Below are positions 13,449-24,333 of a stretch of DNA of 64,000 nucleotides, piece after piece. Source of the DNA: Sipunculus nudus (lineage: Eukaryota > Annelida > Sipuncula > Golfingiida > Sipunculidae); the NCBI GenBank assembly GCA_026874595.1, contig CM049306.1, forward strand, positions 86,379,142 through 86,443,141. The letters run 5' to 3'. The notes beneath the pieces are model-generated. The model did no database searches. It worked only from the letters and a program-made list of their open reading frames with translations, and was not told the DNA's origin. Positions within the stretch are counted from its first letter, which is position 1; every line of letters starts with the position of its first letter. The translations under genes and the position numbers were made by a program.

Positions 13449-13869
13449 CACTGCTTTTTATCAGCAAGTCAGTCTGTCCTGTTGTTATCCCTCCCATCTT
13501 TACGATTCAAAGCTGTATTTGAGTCCTTTAAATATTTTTATGTTTCCTGAGATCAAGGTAACAGCAAGGTTCTCGGTAAACTACGCTCCGGGTAAATTTT
13601 TATCTTTTATTATATTTTTCGATAGAAATTTCATATAAACAGAGGACATCAGGATAATAACAAAACCATTATGTTAACAAAGAGATAAGCACAACTTAAC
13701 CAATGAAAATATTGAGGCCATTTTTCATTTACTTTTCACCCAAGAAATGTCCAAGCTGCTGGAGCTCATTATCGGTAAACTTCTGATTCAAATCAAAATA
13801 CAAATCTATTATTTGAAGGGGTCAAAATTGTATACCCTTGGTGATTGAGAAACCACTCTTTTTTATTAA

Positions 13870-13941
13870 ACTGGTACCCCCGCTCTATAACGGCCTTCAG
13901 ACCATGATTGGTAGAGAACCATAATAGAGCGGGGTACCAGT
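13870..13941. repeat. Foldback hairpin, 18-19-bp stem
   Basis: Left arm ACTGGTACCCCCGCTCTAT and right arm ATAGAGCGGGGTACCAGT pair fully apart from one bulged C, around a 35-nt loop. It could be a tiny foldback element or a structured RNA. Confidence 0.8.
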
Positions 13942-15069
13942 CTTTCTTTTTATGGGCTAAACGAAAACAAAAGAACCGGTAACAGAGGTGGTTTACATGT
14001 GGATTATCAGGTTGTTCTGGTATTCAGACATCGAAAGACCGCTGATGAAAATAACAACAAATTGAAATTGCATGGTTCTTACAGACGGCGCACGCAAGTT
14101 ACTTGATTGGTTCAATTGCCTTGTTCATAATTTAATAAAAGCTGCCACAAGGGGGTCTTTAAAACAAGGTCCCTAGCTCCCAACGGAACGTTTAGTGTTA
14201 GAAAGTATCACTAGGTGTCACTGAACCTTAATATTGCACCGATTTTTTTCCAAAATACTCTCATAGACTGGAAGCCTGGTATAACCTGGTATTAATTGTC
14301 TCCTACAAAACAGCTGATATGCAGGGAACTGATAACACCTTGCATGAACTATGAATATTGTGGAGGGTAAATGTCGACGTCCAAACGAGCCTTTATCCCA
14401 CAGAACGTTACACTGCTTCCCAAGAAATCATATTATATTCGTTTTATAACTCCTTCCGTTTAACCACTGCTAGCAATATCAAGGACTACTGATATTGAAA
14501 TCAAGGAGAGCAGGGAAGGGTTTCGCGGGTTTCAAACTTGGATGCAAAATGAGACAACCCGCTGTCATCGGTCTAATTTTTTTCCCATAACACCCGCCTG
14601 ATGGCGGAACCCGGTAAATCATGAAATAACAAGTAGTGGTTAAGTGAAGTAGTTCTAGGGCGAATGCAGCGTATACTTATGGCTTCAGAAGTGTATATAT
14701 TCTTTCTAAAGTTTCAGTTATAGGAAATATTACAGAATATTAGATCCAGTCCTTCGTCTCACGTAACTCGTAAGGCCCATGAAATAAAAAGCCCAAGAAA
14801 AGAATATGTTTGTAAGAAAAATTATAAGAACAATGTATTGTCATAAAACGGTTTAATCATCATCAAAACACCATTTAATGGCACAACAAATTTACAGTTG
14901 CTATTAATTTGCCGTTTACTTTATAGGCAAAAGGCCTTTCCTGGTTCCCGATACCTTCATAAATGTAAATGATATGCAAGGTAAAGAACATAACTGACCT
15001 CTAAATCGGATAATGTAAAATTTGCTTCCTGTCTAGTATAATTATATTCATGTTTTACAACTGCAAGCT
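13942..15069. other. Unassigned sequence
   Basis: No ORF, RNA gene or repeat recognised between the hairpin and the TA tract. Confidence 0.5.
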
Positions 15070-15074
15070 ATATA

Positions 15075-15118
<44 letters not shown>

Positions 15119-15132
15119 TATATATATATATA
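15070..15132. repeat. (TA)n with CACACA interruption
   Basis: TA dinucleotides broken once by CACACACA. Confidence 0.93.
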
Positions 15133-15640
15133 TTTAAAGCATTGCAGGATTCCGTCATTTATTCATTGGTTACGGGATCCCATGACGTAATTAAGCAAAA
15201 GCGAGCAATCATTAATAATTGTGTACAGCCCTGAATGATCAATATACTACAATATTTTATACAGTGAAATAAATATATCAATATAATGTGATCGCCTTAA
15301 CATATCCACACGTCCGCATGTTAAGCTGATATTTACAATATTTACAAGGGCACAGGACACGTATATCAAAATGGTCGTTTCCGCTTTATATTTATTATGT
15401 TTAATCCATTTCTCTTTCTGAACATGGATATTTATCTCTACAGTTCTCAAACATACGAAACGCTGGCAAGGTGATTATATTATAATTACATTTGCAGTAA
15501 TAGAACGTTTGTTAATGGTTACTTCCATTAGATGATAAATTATACTACCTGTATATTTATATTACTGCCTGGAGAACAAATCATGACTTTAAAGAATAGT
15601 CTTGTTGGTTTTAAAATCATATTTGCAGGCACAAACACAT

Positions 15641-15662
15641 CCACACACACACACACACACAC
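15641..15662. repeat. (CA)n microsatellite
   Basis: Eleven CA units downstream of the ITIH-like polyadenylation signal. Confidence 0.9.
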
Positions 15663-15734
15663 TATATGAATCTCCCATACCCTGGCAATAATGAAAATTT
15701 ATACAATAATTAATCCAGTTTAACATTATATACA

Positions 15735-15740
15735 TTTATT
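15735..15740 (-). terminator. Candidate polyadenylation signal AATAAA of the ITIH-like gene
   Basis: On the minus strand AATAAA lies about 120 nt after the TAG at 15859. Between them is a (GA)n tract as read in the mRNA. It is the first canonical hexamer downstream of the stop. Cleavage position not visible. Confidence 0.55.
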
Positions 15741-15763
15741 GTAACACTCTATATTTTTGTGGA

Positions 15764-15767
<4 letters not shown>

Positions 15768-15834
<67 letters not shown>
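15768..15834. repeat. (CT)n microsatellite in the ITIH-like 3' UTR
   Basis: Thirty-odd uninterrupted CT units beginning 25 bp beyond the ITIH-like stop codon. In the transcript it would be a pure (GA)n purine tract. Followed on the far side by TCAATCGATCAATCAATC. Confidence 0.95.
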
Positions 15835-15837
<3 letters not shown>

Positions 15838-15858
15838 CGATCAATCAATCTCTAAAAT

Positions 15859-16172
15859 CTAACTCCAGGTTCTTTGCCGATGACTTGTTCTTTTACTGTT
15901 CAACAGATGGCGCCGTGCTCTGCATGCTCCAGAATTTGAAAGTCTTTTCACCAGATATTCCGTGGGTGTACCATCTAATAACCCATGTGACGTTCTTCCT
16001 ACGTGCCAACACGCCACGTGCTGCTTTGTTACCATGTTGCGGCGTTGTCGGAGCCTCGCTTTGACCCTCCTTTTCCCGCTACTTGGTTTGCGGAGACTGA
16101 TATGAGCGGGGATCAAAGATTCAATGGACGGTTCAATCCGCGTGATTCTTCCGTGCGAATAGAGGAACTGAC
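15859..16172 (-). CDS. ITIH-like: ITIH-like exon K: terminal exon with stop codon
   Basis: Two bases, 103 codons and TAG at 15859-15861. It completes HGIIGQFLYSHGRI and contains VTKQHVACWHVGRTSHGLLD followed by GTPTEYLVKRL. This is the counterpart of the vertebrate ending 'VTCWFVHNSGKGFIDGxYxDYxVPxL'. After that conserved end there is an extra tail of about 30 residues rich in Arg, Lys, Ser and Thr (CRARRHLLNSKRTSHRQRTW), longer than the short vertebrate tail. Acceptor CCGTACAG. The plus-strand SLSLSL reading over this place is a shadow of the adjacent CT microsatellite. Confidence 0.92.
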
Positions 16173-19100
16173 CTGTACGGAGAGAAGAGTGAGTTTAATA
16201 TTAATGTTTGATGGGATTTTCCTAAAGCCAATTTATGTCCTAGAGACTAATATGATCTATGTAGTTGCTGTTTGTTGCTTCGATATGCTCATGGGTGTTC
16301 ACTAAAATCAGTCCATAAAATTAACCAATCGGAACGTTACTTGCCAAAAATGTGTCCTCCATAAAAGAAAAAAGTGGTGAAACTAGTGAAAAGTAAAATC
16401 ACTGGTGACATGCATATATAATAATGTGTAACTGTTTAGATACATGTTTTGTTATATTTTGTTAAAAACTTGAGCGAAAAATAAAGCCAGTCGTAAATTG
16501 ACGCCACGACACAAGGAATGACAGACGACAAATAATCAAAAATATTAAAATTTAAAATGAGTCTCTTGAGAACACATTGGGTTATAATGAATATTGCCCA
16601 AGTGTACCAAGTTTTCTTGAAATATCGTTTTGAGACAATATTCAAAGGGCGTTTTGCGGTGGTTACATATTCGTATTTATAACTTTTTCGTCATATTAGG
16701 TTTATATATTGTAGTATTCAGGAAAGCATGCGAGAAGATACAAAACCCTATCTAGTATAAACATATTATCTTATCCCACGTGCAGGATTTATTATTTATA
16801 AACCCTTCTCCCATTGGGATACGGCGTTCTGCATTTTGACCACTAACCTATAATCCCGTGTGTTGACGTGGACAGCCCTTTAGGTTCGATCAAATAGAAC
16901 CCCAGGAAGAAGACATCCTGAGCTGTATGATGCACGCGATGACGTAACACACTAAACGTCACATCCTCCCCGAGCGTGATCGTGACGTTGTGCCCGGCCC
17001 GGATACTGACTAGGGCGCCCTCTACCGCCGTGTCCTCTGTTTGGTTCCAGCTGTAGGTTTTCCCTTCCACTGTGATGGTTGATGTGGATACGGTCAGCCT
17101 CAAGTCCGGGTGGAGTATCGCCATTTTACTGAAGTAGGTCTGGTGCTTCCCTTTCGATCCTTCCACAGACATTACCATTCCATTGACAACAATACCTGCA
17201 AGGCAACATAAACTGAACGTTAAATAATAATAAAACTGAATAATGTTTAAAATATTTTGTAGTTATTATTAATGTTCTTGTGCCTAGGACAAAGATGATC
17301 AGGTGTAAAGAAACGACTGAAAAACGACTACTTTTCCTTCGAAACAGTATCAGTGATGTACAACAGTGGTAATCTTTAACAACAGGGCTTTTTTTGCATA
17401 TAAAGTGAAATTCTTAACAAAGCTAGAACCGAATTTTTGACATAGTCCAAAATAATTTTAGTGAGAAACTCAATATAACGAAAAGAGGAAGGACCCTATG
17501 TAAATAAGCATGCCTTGTAATAAGAAAAGAGGACTAGTTGTGTCTGCACTGTTCTCAAACAGCTAAAGGACTAAGTCCAGCCGGAACGCAACTCACAAGT
17601 GCTCTAGAAAGTCAGGTTTTTACTCTACATAACAACAACCAAGTTTGTCATCTTCGCGTCCCTGATGAAGACGCAGATGATTTTCATTATTGTAATACAG
17701 CTCTTGCATGTATTCATGATCAAACAAGGTCTGATCAAGTAGTTTTGAAGGTTTCAGTCTCACTGCCAGCCGGAAAGGCAGTTTTCTCAGTATCGCGTTG
17801 TGATTGATATATAGTTATCTAAAGAAAACCTGAAGCCGGTAGTATACTTCCGTATTTATATCTGCGTGTAGATAAGCAAACTTATCACTGATAAACACGA
17901 AACAAAGGAAACTTTTTATGAAAATAAAAACACACGCCTAATCATGGTTGTACGACAGTAAACGGTTATTGGTTTTTGTTGTTACTACCGAGAACAGAGT
18001 AGGCAGGTATAATTTGATACGTTGAGGGAGGGGATCATATCAGTTTTACCTGTTGTGCTGTCATGTAGGAGCTGGTACACCTGTCCGTCCGATCCACTCA
18101 AATCAAAACATACAGGCAAGTGCAGTCCGGGTACAGCCACCACGAAGTGAGGGTCGTTATCAACTGAAACACACCAGATTATAGGTTTAACTAGATATTT
18201 CTTGGCACCGCAGGTGCCAGAGTATCCCCAGACATAGTATGCCCCCCCCCCTTTAAGAACAGGCCCCCATTTTTAGCAGCATATACTGACACTTGGCAAA
18301 CAATTATTGTTTCTTCCATCTATCAATACACAATCTTTTTGAAGATGTTGGTCCTGTGACCTTGACCTTTGACCTCATGACCCCAAAATCCATTGGGGTC
18401 TTGCTTTTTCAATGGGACATATATTAGTCAAGTTTGAAATCTATACATCAATAAAAGCAGGAATTATCATCCAGAAACTAATTTTTTGACAGATGGCTCC
18501 TGTGGCCTTGACCTTTTACCTTGATATTGATCATCCATTTTTATATATAAATCAATAGAGGTCTAGATTTATTGATGGGTCATATATAAGTCAGGTTTGA
18601 AATCCATATATTAATCCAAGCTTGAATAATCATCTCAGGAACTAATTTTGGGACAGATGGCTCCTGTGACCTTCACCTTTGGCCTTATGACCTCACAATT
18701 GACAGGCGTCTTCCTCTCTTGGCAGGGGAACTGTATGTGCAAGATGGAATGTCTGAGATGAAATGTTTGGCTGAAAATGCATCCACGATCTTTTTAAAGA
18801 TGTGTCCTGTGACCTTGACCTTTGATCTCATGACCCAAAATTGATGATTTGGGTCTTGCTTTTCCAATGGGTCATATACAAGTCAAGTTTGAAATCCATA
18901 CATCAATAAAAGCAGGAATTATCATCCAGAAACTAATTTTTGGACAGATGGCTCCTGTGACCTTCACCTTTGACCTTGTGACCTCTAAATTGATAGGGGT
19001 CTTCCACTCTTGGCAGGTGAACTATATGTACAAGATGAAAGATCTGAGATGAATTGTTTGGCTGGAAATGCATCCACAATCTTTTAAAGATGTGTCCTGT

Positions 19101-22100
19101 GACCTTGACCTTTGACCTCATGACCCCAAAATCAATTCAGGTCTTGCCTTTCCAATGGGTCATATACAAGTCAAGTTTGAAATCCATACATCAATAAAAG
19201 CAGGAATTATCATCCAGAAACTAATTTTTGGACAGATGGCTCCTGTGATCTTTACCTTTGACCTTGTGACCTAAAATTTGATAGGGGTCTTCCTCTATTC
19301 GCATATGAACTATATGTGCAAGATGAAAGGTCTGCCATGAAATGTTTGGCTGAAAATGCATCCACAATCTTTTGAAAGATGTGTCCTGCGACCTTGACCT
19401 TTGATCTCATGACCACAAAATCAATTGGAGTCTTGCTTTTTCAATGGGACATATATAAGTCAAGTTTGAAATCAATACATCAATAAAAGCAGGAATTATC
19501 ATCCAGAAACTAATTGTTTTGACAGATAACTCCTGTTGCCTTGACCTTTGACCTTGTGACCCCAAAATTGATATGGATCATCCACTATTGGCAAGTGAGC
19601 TATATATTCAAGATGGAAGACCTGGGATGAAAGTTTGTCTTAAAATGCATCCACAATATCTTTTAAGATGCAAGTCCAGTGACCTTGACCTTTGACCTCA
19701 TGACCCTAGAACCTATAGGGTTCTTACTTTAGTGGTGGGCCATACATAAGTCATATTTGAAATCCATATGGCTATCAACACTGGAGATATCATAAGAGGT
19801 GTGTGATTTTCACCAAATATGGACACATCAAAGGTCAAGGCCACTCTCATGGTAGAGGTCATGACCCAAATGTTAACAGACCTCATCCCATAACCCATCT
19901 CTCTACATGTGCATAATATGAAAGAAATCTGTCCATTAGTTTTTGACTTATAATGCTTACAGTACTGTCAAGTGGCAATTATGGGGGTATTAAAAGGCGT
20001 AAAAACAAGAAAAGGATAATAGGTGGCGCCACCAGTTTCCGGTATATCACAAGGCTATCCAAGATCTTCGGTCACCTTGATTTTTGGACCAGTCCATGCA
20101 AGCTTACTTGAGATATTTAAGAATTTGTGTTATTGTCAGCAAAAATGGACCTATTCAAGGTCAAGGTCACTCTCCTAGCATAGGTTATGACCCCATTTTA
20201 AATAGGCTTCGTCCCCTTACCTATATCTATACAAATGTAAAGTTTGGAAAAGATCATTGAAATATTTTTTGAGTTATCCTGCTCACAAGGTTTTTCTGCG
20301 GCGGCGGCGGCGGCGGGACCGTCGTGAAACCATAGTATCCCGACTTTGTCTGGGGATACAATTAGAATCCTCTCTCACCTAGGGGCATTCTGTGTTATTC
20401 TAGAACTTATGTATATATTTTATCATAATGGTCGGGAAATTGATTGAAGTGTTGCTTTTCTTTATTATACTCATTTGTTATAACCATATTGGTTAAGCAT
20501 TGATGAATACAATATTTCCGATATCATATGTATATTTCTTTTGTAAAGGATATGCAGTTCCGGGCACAAAGAACAGATCTATGTGTATGAAATACAAGAG
20601 TAGATAAACTCTAAAAGATCCCAAGATGATCTGGCTAAGACTTTTAAGATCTTTAGATTAACGCCGCTGAATTAAATAACGTCTTTGAGTGTCTTGTATA
20701 GAAAAAGACCGAAAACAGTTTATCTGTGATTGTAGTTGCTGTGAAATCACTCACAAGAAGAGTCGAAAGTCAACGTGGAAATTTGAAACTGCACCTGTCA
20801 AGTTTTAAAATAAAAATCTTACAAATAATTTTTTTTCATTTCCGTAACGATTTAAGGATTCATGATTTTGTTACACTCAATTTTGTAAAGGCGGTTCTAC
20901 ATTGCAGTCGTTTTAGATCTCCTGTGTTTTAATCGCTGTTTTACATACCATGATTCTCCGAGTTACATCACCAAGTCTCGCACAGAACAAACAATAGTAA
21001 TCAGTCCATTATGAGAGCTTGGTATCGCATTGTGCATCCAACTCCAAGTTTTATAACTGCGGCACTTCGATCTCGATGATTCTTAGCCCTGTGACAGCCC
21101 TGGTATGAGACCCCGAAAAAAACTTGCTAAACAAAGCAGCGGTTAACACAAGGGAGACCTTGATCAACCTCTGCACAAGGAGTGTGTGAATTTGTATTCA
21201 AACGCATTTCGTGTAGTTCCTTATTGGGTGGCTCTCACTTGTTTTGAGACCCAACCAAACAAATTATAATTATAATAAAATGTGAACATTTTTGAGATTC
21301 CAATAATGCAGAGGTCTAGAAAACCAATGCTGTTAAAAATGATTGAAAAGACATAGGCACATGCACACTTTCATCGGGACTACTATATTTCGAAGAAGAA
21401 ACAGGGAAAGAACCTTTCACATACACAAGATGTATATAGTCTTTGAGTCAAAGGAAAATGGCAGCCTTATAAATCTTGCTTAGAATTCGAAAAAGATGTG
21501 ATGATTATTTCGTGAGCGAAAAGAAAAACATAAAACCACAGATCATATAAATTTATCGCTAAAGTGCCAACGATGCCTTTAGGCCTATATTATTCCGTAA
21601 ATCCGCCATGAGAACACCTCGGATCATTTGACACGTGACTAACATTATGGGGGTCATTAAGTGCGGACGTTTACTCATTCATCGGGCAGCTGTACACAGA
21701 TGGCCTGATCGGACACAGCGCCGTGTTGTGGCAGCACACCCCGTACAGCCGTGGGTCTGCCCGGTATATAGATTAACCACTCCTCTTCAATGACACACTA
21801 TATATCTCCACATCTTCTCAGGAGATACAGGTTTCCGCTATTTCTACTGATATCCAAGTGATACCTGCCGTTGGCCTTAACTTTTTTTTTCCAAAATAAA
21901 TATTCATTCATAATTCTATTATGCTATAAAATAAATCACGCTTGTTCTAGAAATAGGGTATTTATGTGTATATATAGATTAGAAGATGAGAAGAAACGGA
22001 TGCTCTTACTGCTGAAACTATAATACTAATATATTTCCCTCCTTTAATTTTACTATGAGATTTTAGTGCCTATATATTGTCGCAAACTAATCGGTAATGT

Positions 22101-24275
22101 ATAATGATCCGATTCGCAAACACTTTGTTTCAGGTAAGACAGAGGAAGGGGTAATTCAAGCTCTAAATACATTTTTTTTCATTTTTTTTTTTTTGGTTAT
22201 AAGTACAAATTTTAAAAAAATAAGATTAAGAATAGAAAGCATAATACAATCGTGTATAAGTGTTTTATGTATAGTGTTCACTGTTCATAATTCTACAAAT
22301 TCTCACTTAAAAAAGTTCCATGCACTTGAATACCTTATAAGGTTTAGTGGAAAAAGAACGGATTGGTGGCAGGCTATCTAATGAATTAACTCTTAATAAA
22401 TTAAATCTCTATCTGTATCTATCTCATAATCATTGATGTTTAAGTCCCTCAACTGCAGGGTAATTGTTTACATGGATATAATGTCATTATATGTTATATT
22501 TATTACTTATAATTTCCTAGTGTATCCTTTTGCTAATCTGTTACTACAAACAGAAAGGGATGATATATTTTCATTCACTCCCTAGCTTTCTATGTTTAGT
22601 GACTTGGCAAATACCATAAACGTCAAACGGGAGAAAAGGCAATAAACTCGTAGGACTAAAAAGTACGGTAGACTTTTAACAAATAATGTACCCAGTCGTT
22701 GGTTATTATGCCACAGAATATAAGACAAACAATTCAGCCACTCCTTGTAATAGCTGACATAATATTGTGAAACTCCGATACCTCTGCAATCAGCTGCAAA
22801 GCACCAGACATATACTCATGGATAAAGGCACAAAGCTAAAGAACAGTTCCTTTTTTACATTCCCATACTATTAGCTCTCAGTGACTTGAATAGGATCTCT
22901 AAACATACAAAAAAAAAACCACACAAATGTATTTCTATATCTGTATCCATGTCGATATCTATAAGTCCATCTTTATGGATCTCTCTATATATATTGTGCG
23001 TATATTTAAGTATATGAATATATTTATAAATGAGACAATCTTCGTCCAGAAAGTTCAGTTGTGATATGCATGTCCTGATATGATTTATGACGTATAAGAA
23101 ACATCACACCTGTTTAACCGATCACGGTACAACAGGACGAACAAGGGTCGTGTGGTTAATACATTAAACTGGTTAATTATCTTGTACACACATTAAGAAC
23201 AACGCACGCCAGGTGATGACTCCATCAGAATCCCTCCTTCCAAAAACAAACTAGAAAAAAGTAGGCGAGAACAGAAGAAACAAGCGTCATCAACACGTTA
23301 ACCATGCCAAAACAAGGTCAAGAAAAACAGTCTGTAGAAACAGAGTCTGAAAAAAAAACACAGCACGTGCCGGCTGTTTCTGTTACGTTTCAAATCAAAA
23401 CGGTTATTTCAAAGGTGGTTTGAGACCCCAAGGGGCGGCCTTGCGTGTTTGATGTGTTTCTAGGCAACGCTTTTTCCTTTCCCTTTCACCATGAACCAGA
23501 GTCACAAGTATCTCTGGCAGGACATATTTCCTCTAGGTTTGTCCTCTGGGGGACCACCAAAGCACGCAATGCCTCTCCGACACCACAATACAGATTAGGA
23601 GTTTGCTTCAAGCTTACACATTGTTTATGTCCAGTAGTAACAGCAAAGAGAGAATGGATGCCTGGCTGGACCAGAACAGTGCTTCTCAATGGGTGGGCTG
23701 ACTGGTGTATACGGGGGGCTGCGAGGAAGGGTTGATGAAAATATGTTTAGAAAGGCAGACATTAAGAAAACATACAGCGGTCAAGAGTACTCGCAAACTC
23801 ATCAATGTCACTCTGAAACAACATGCACTGCGTACAAAGGTCGAAAGTCAAGGCTACCGTGTTTACTAAAACATGAGTCATAATAACAGTCCATTTTGTC
23901 GTTTTTCATACAAGAGACTCATTTGTCATTAGAGAAATGTACATGTCTTTGAACAGATCGCTCACTCCCGAAAGACTGAATATATATTATTTTTGAGCAT
24001 ATGCCTACAGTTTTAAAATGTATGACATGAACAAGCCAAATAATGTTGAAATGTTTACCTCTGTCATAGACGTTTTTCAGGATCCTTTACAAATGCAAAA
24101 ATACGATATACAGCTAACTAGGAATTATGTTTGTTGGGGCATATAGTGTATAATTGTATTACATATTGGTATGAACGGTATCATTTAAATTTATGATCAG
24201 CTCAGAGGTAACGATACTGTTCAAACGGAACACGACCATACTGATAGGTAATCACACACACACACACACACACAC

Positions 24276-24333
<58 letters not shown>

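Noticed and set aside
15759-16064. 101-codon plus-strand ORF beginning SLSLSLSL
   Set aside because: Made by the CT microsatellite and the antisense of ITIH exon K; the minus strand has clear homology and splice sites here.
16843-16845. In-frame TAG as the end of the ITIH-like protein after HGIIG
   Set aside because: A phase-1 donor GTTAGT overlaps it, and exon K restores the conserved HG-[IL]-[IL]-GQF continuation and the Cys-Trp end block.
17538-17807. 89-codon plus-strand ORF in intron I-J
   Set aside because: Antisense to the gene, no recognised domain, no promoter or splice evidence.
18685-19121. Short ORFs with the shared motif MRSKVKVTGHIF
   Set aside because: They recur because they fall in Helentron-like tandem units (also at 44797-45027); they are repeat readings, not genes.
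18350-20280. Regularly spaced repeats that might suggest a CRISPR array
   Set aside because: Units are ~295 bp, diverged and bounded by mobile-element ends in an intron-bearing genome; no short identical repeats with unique spacers.
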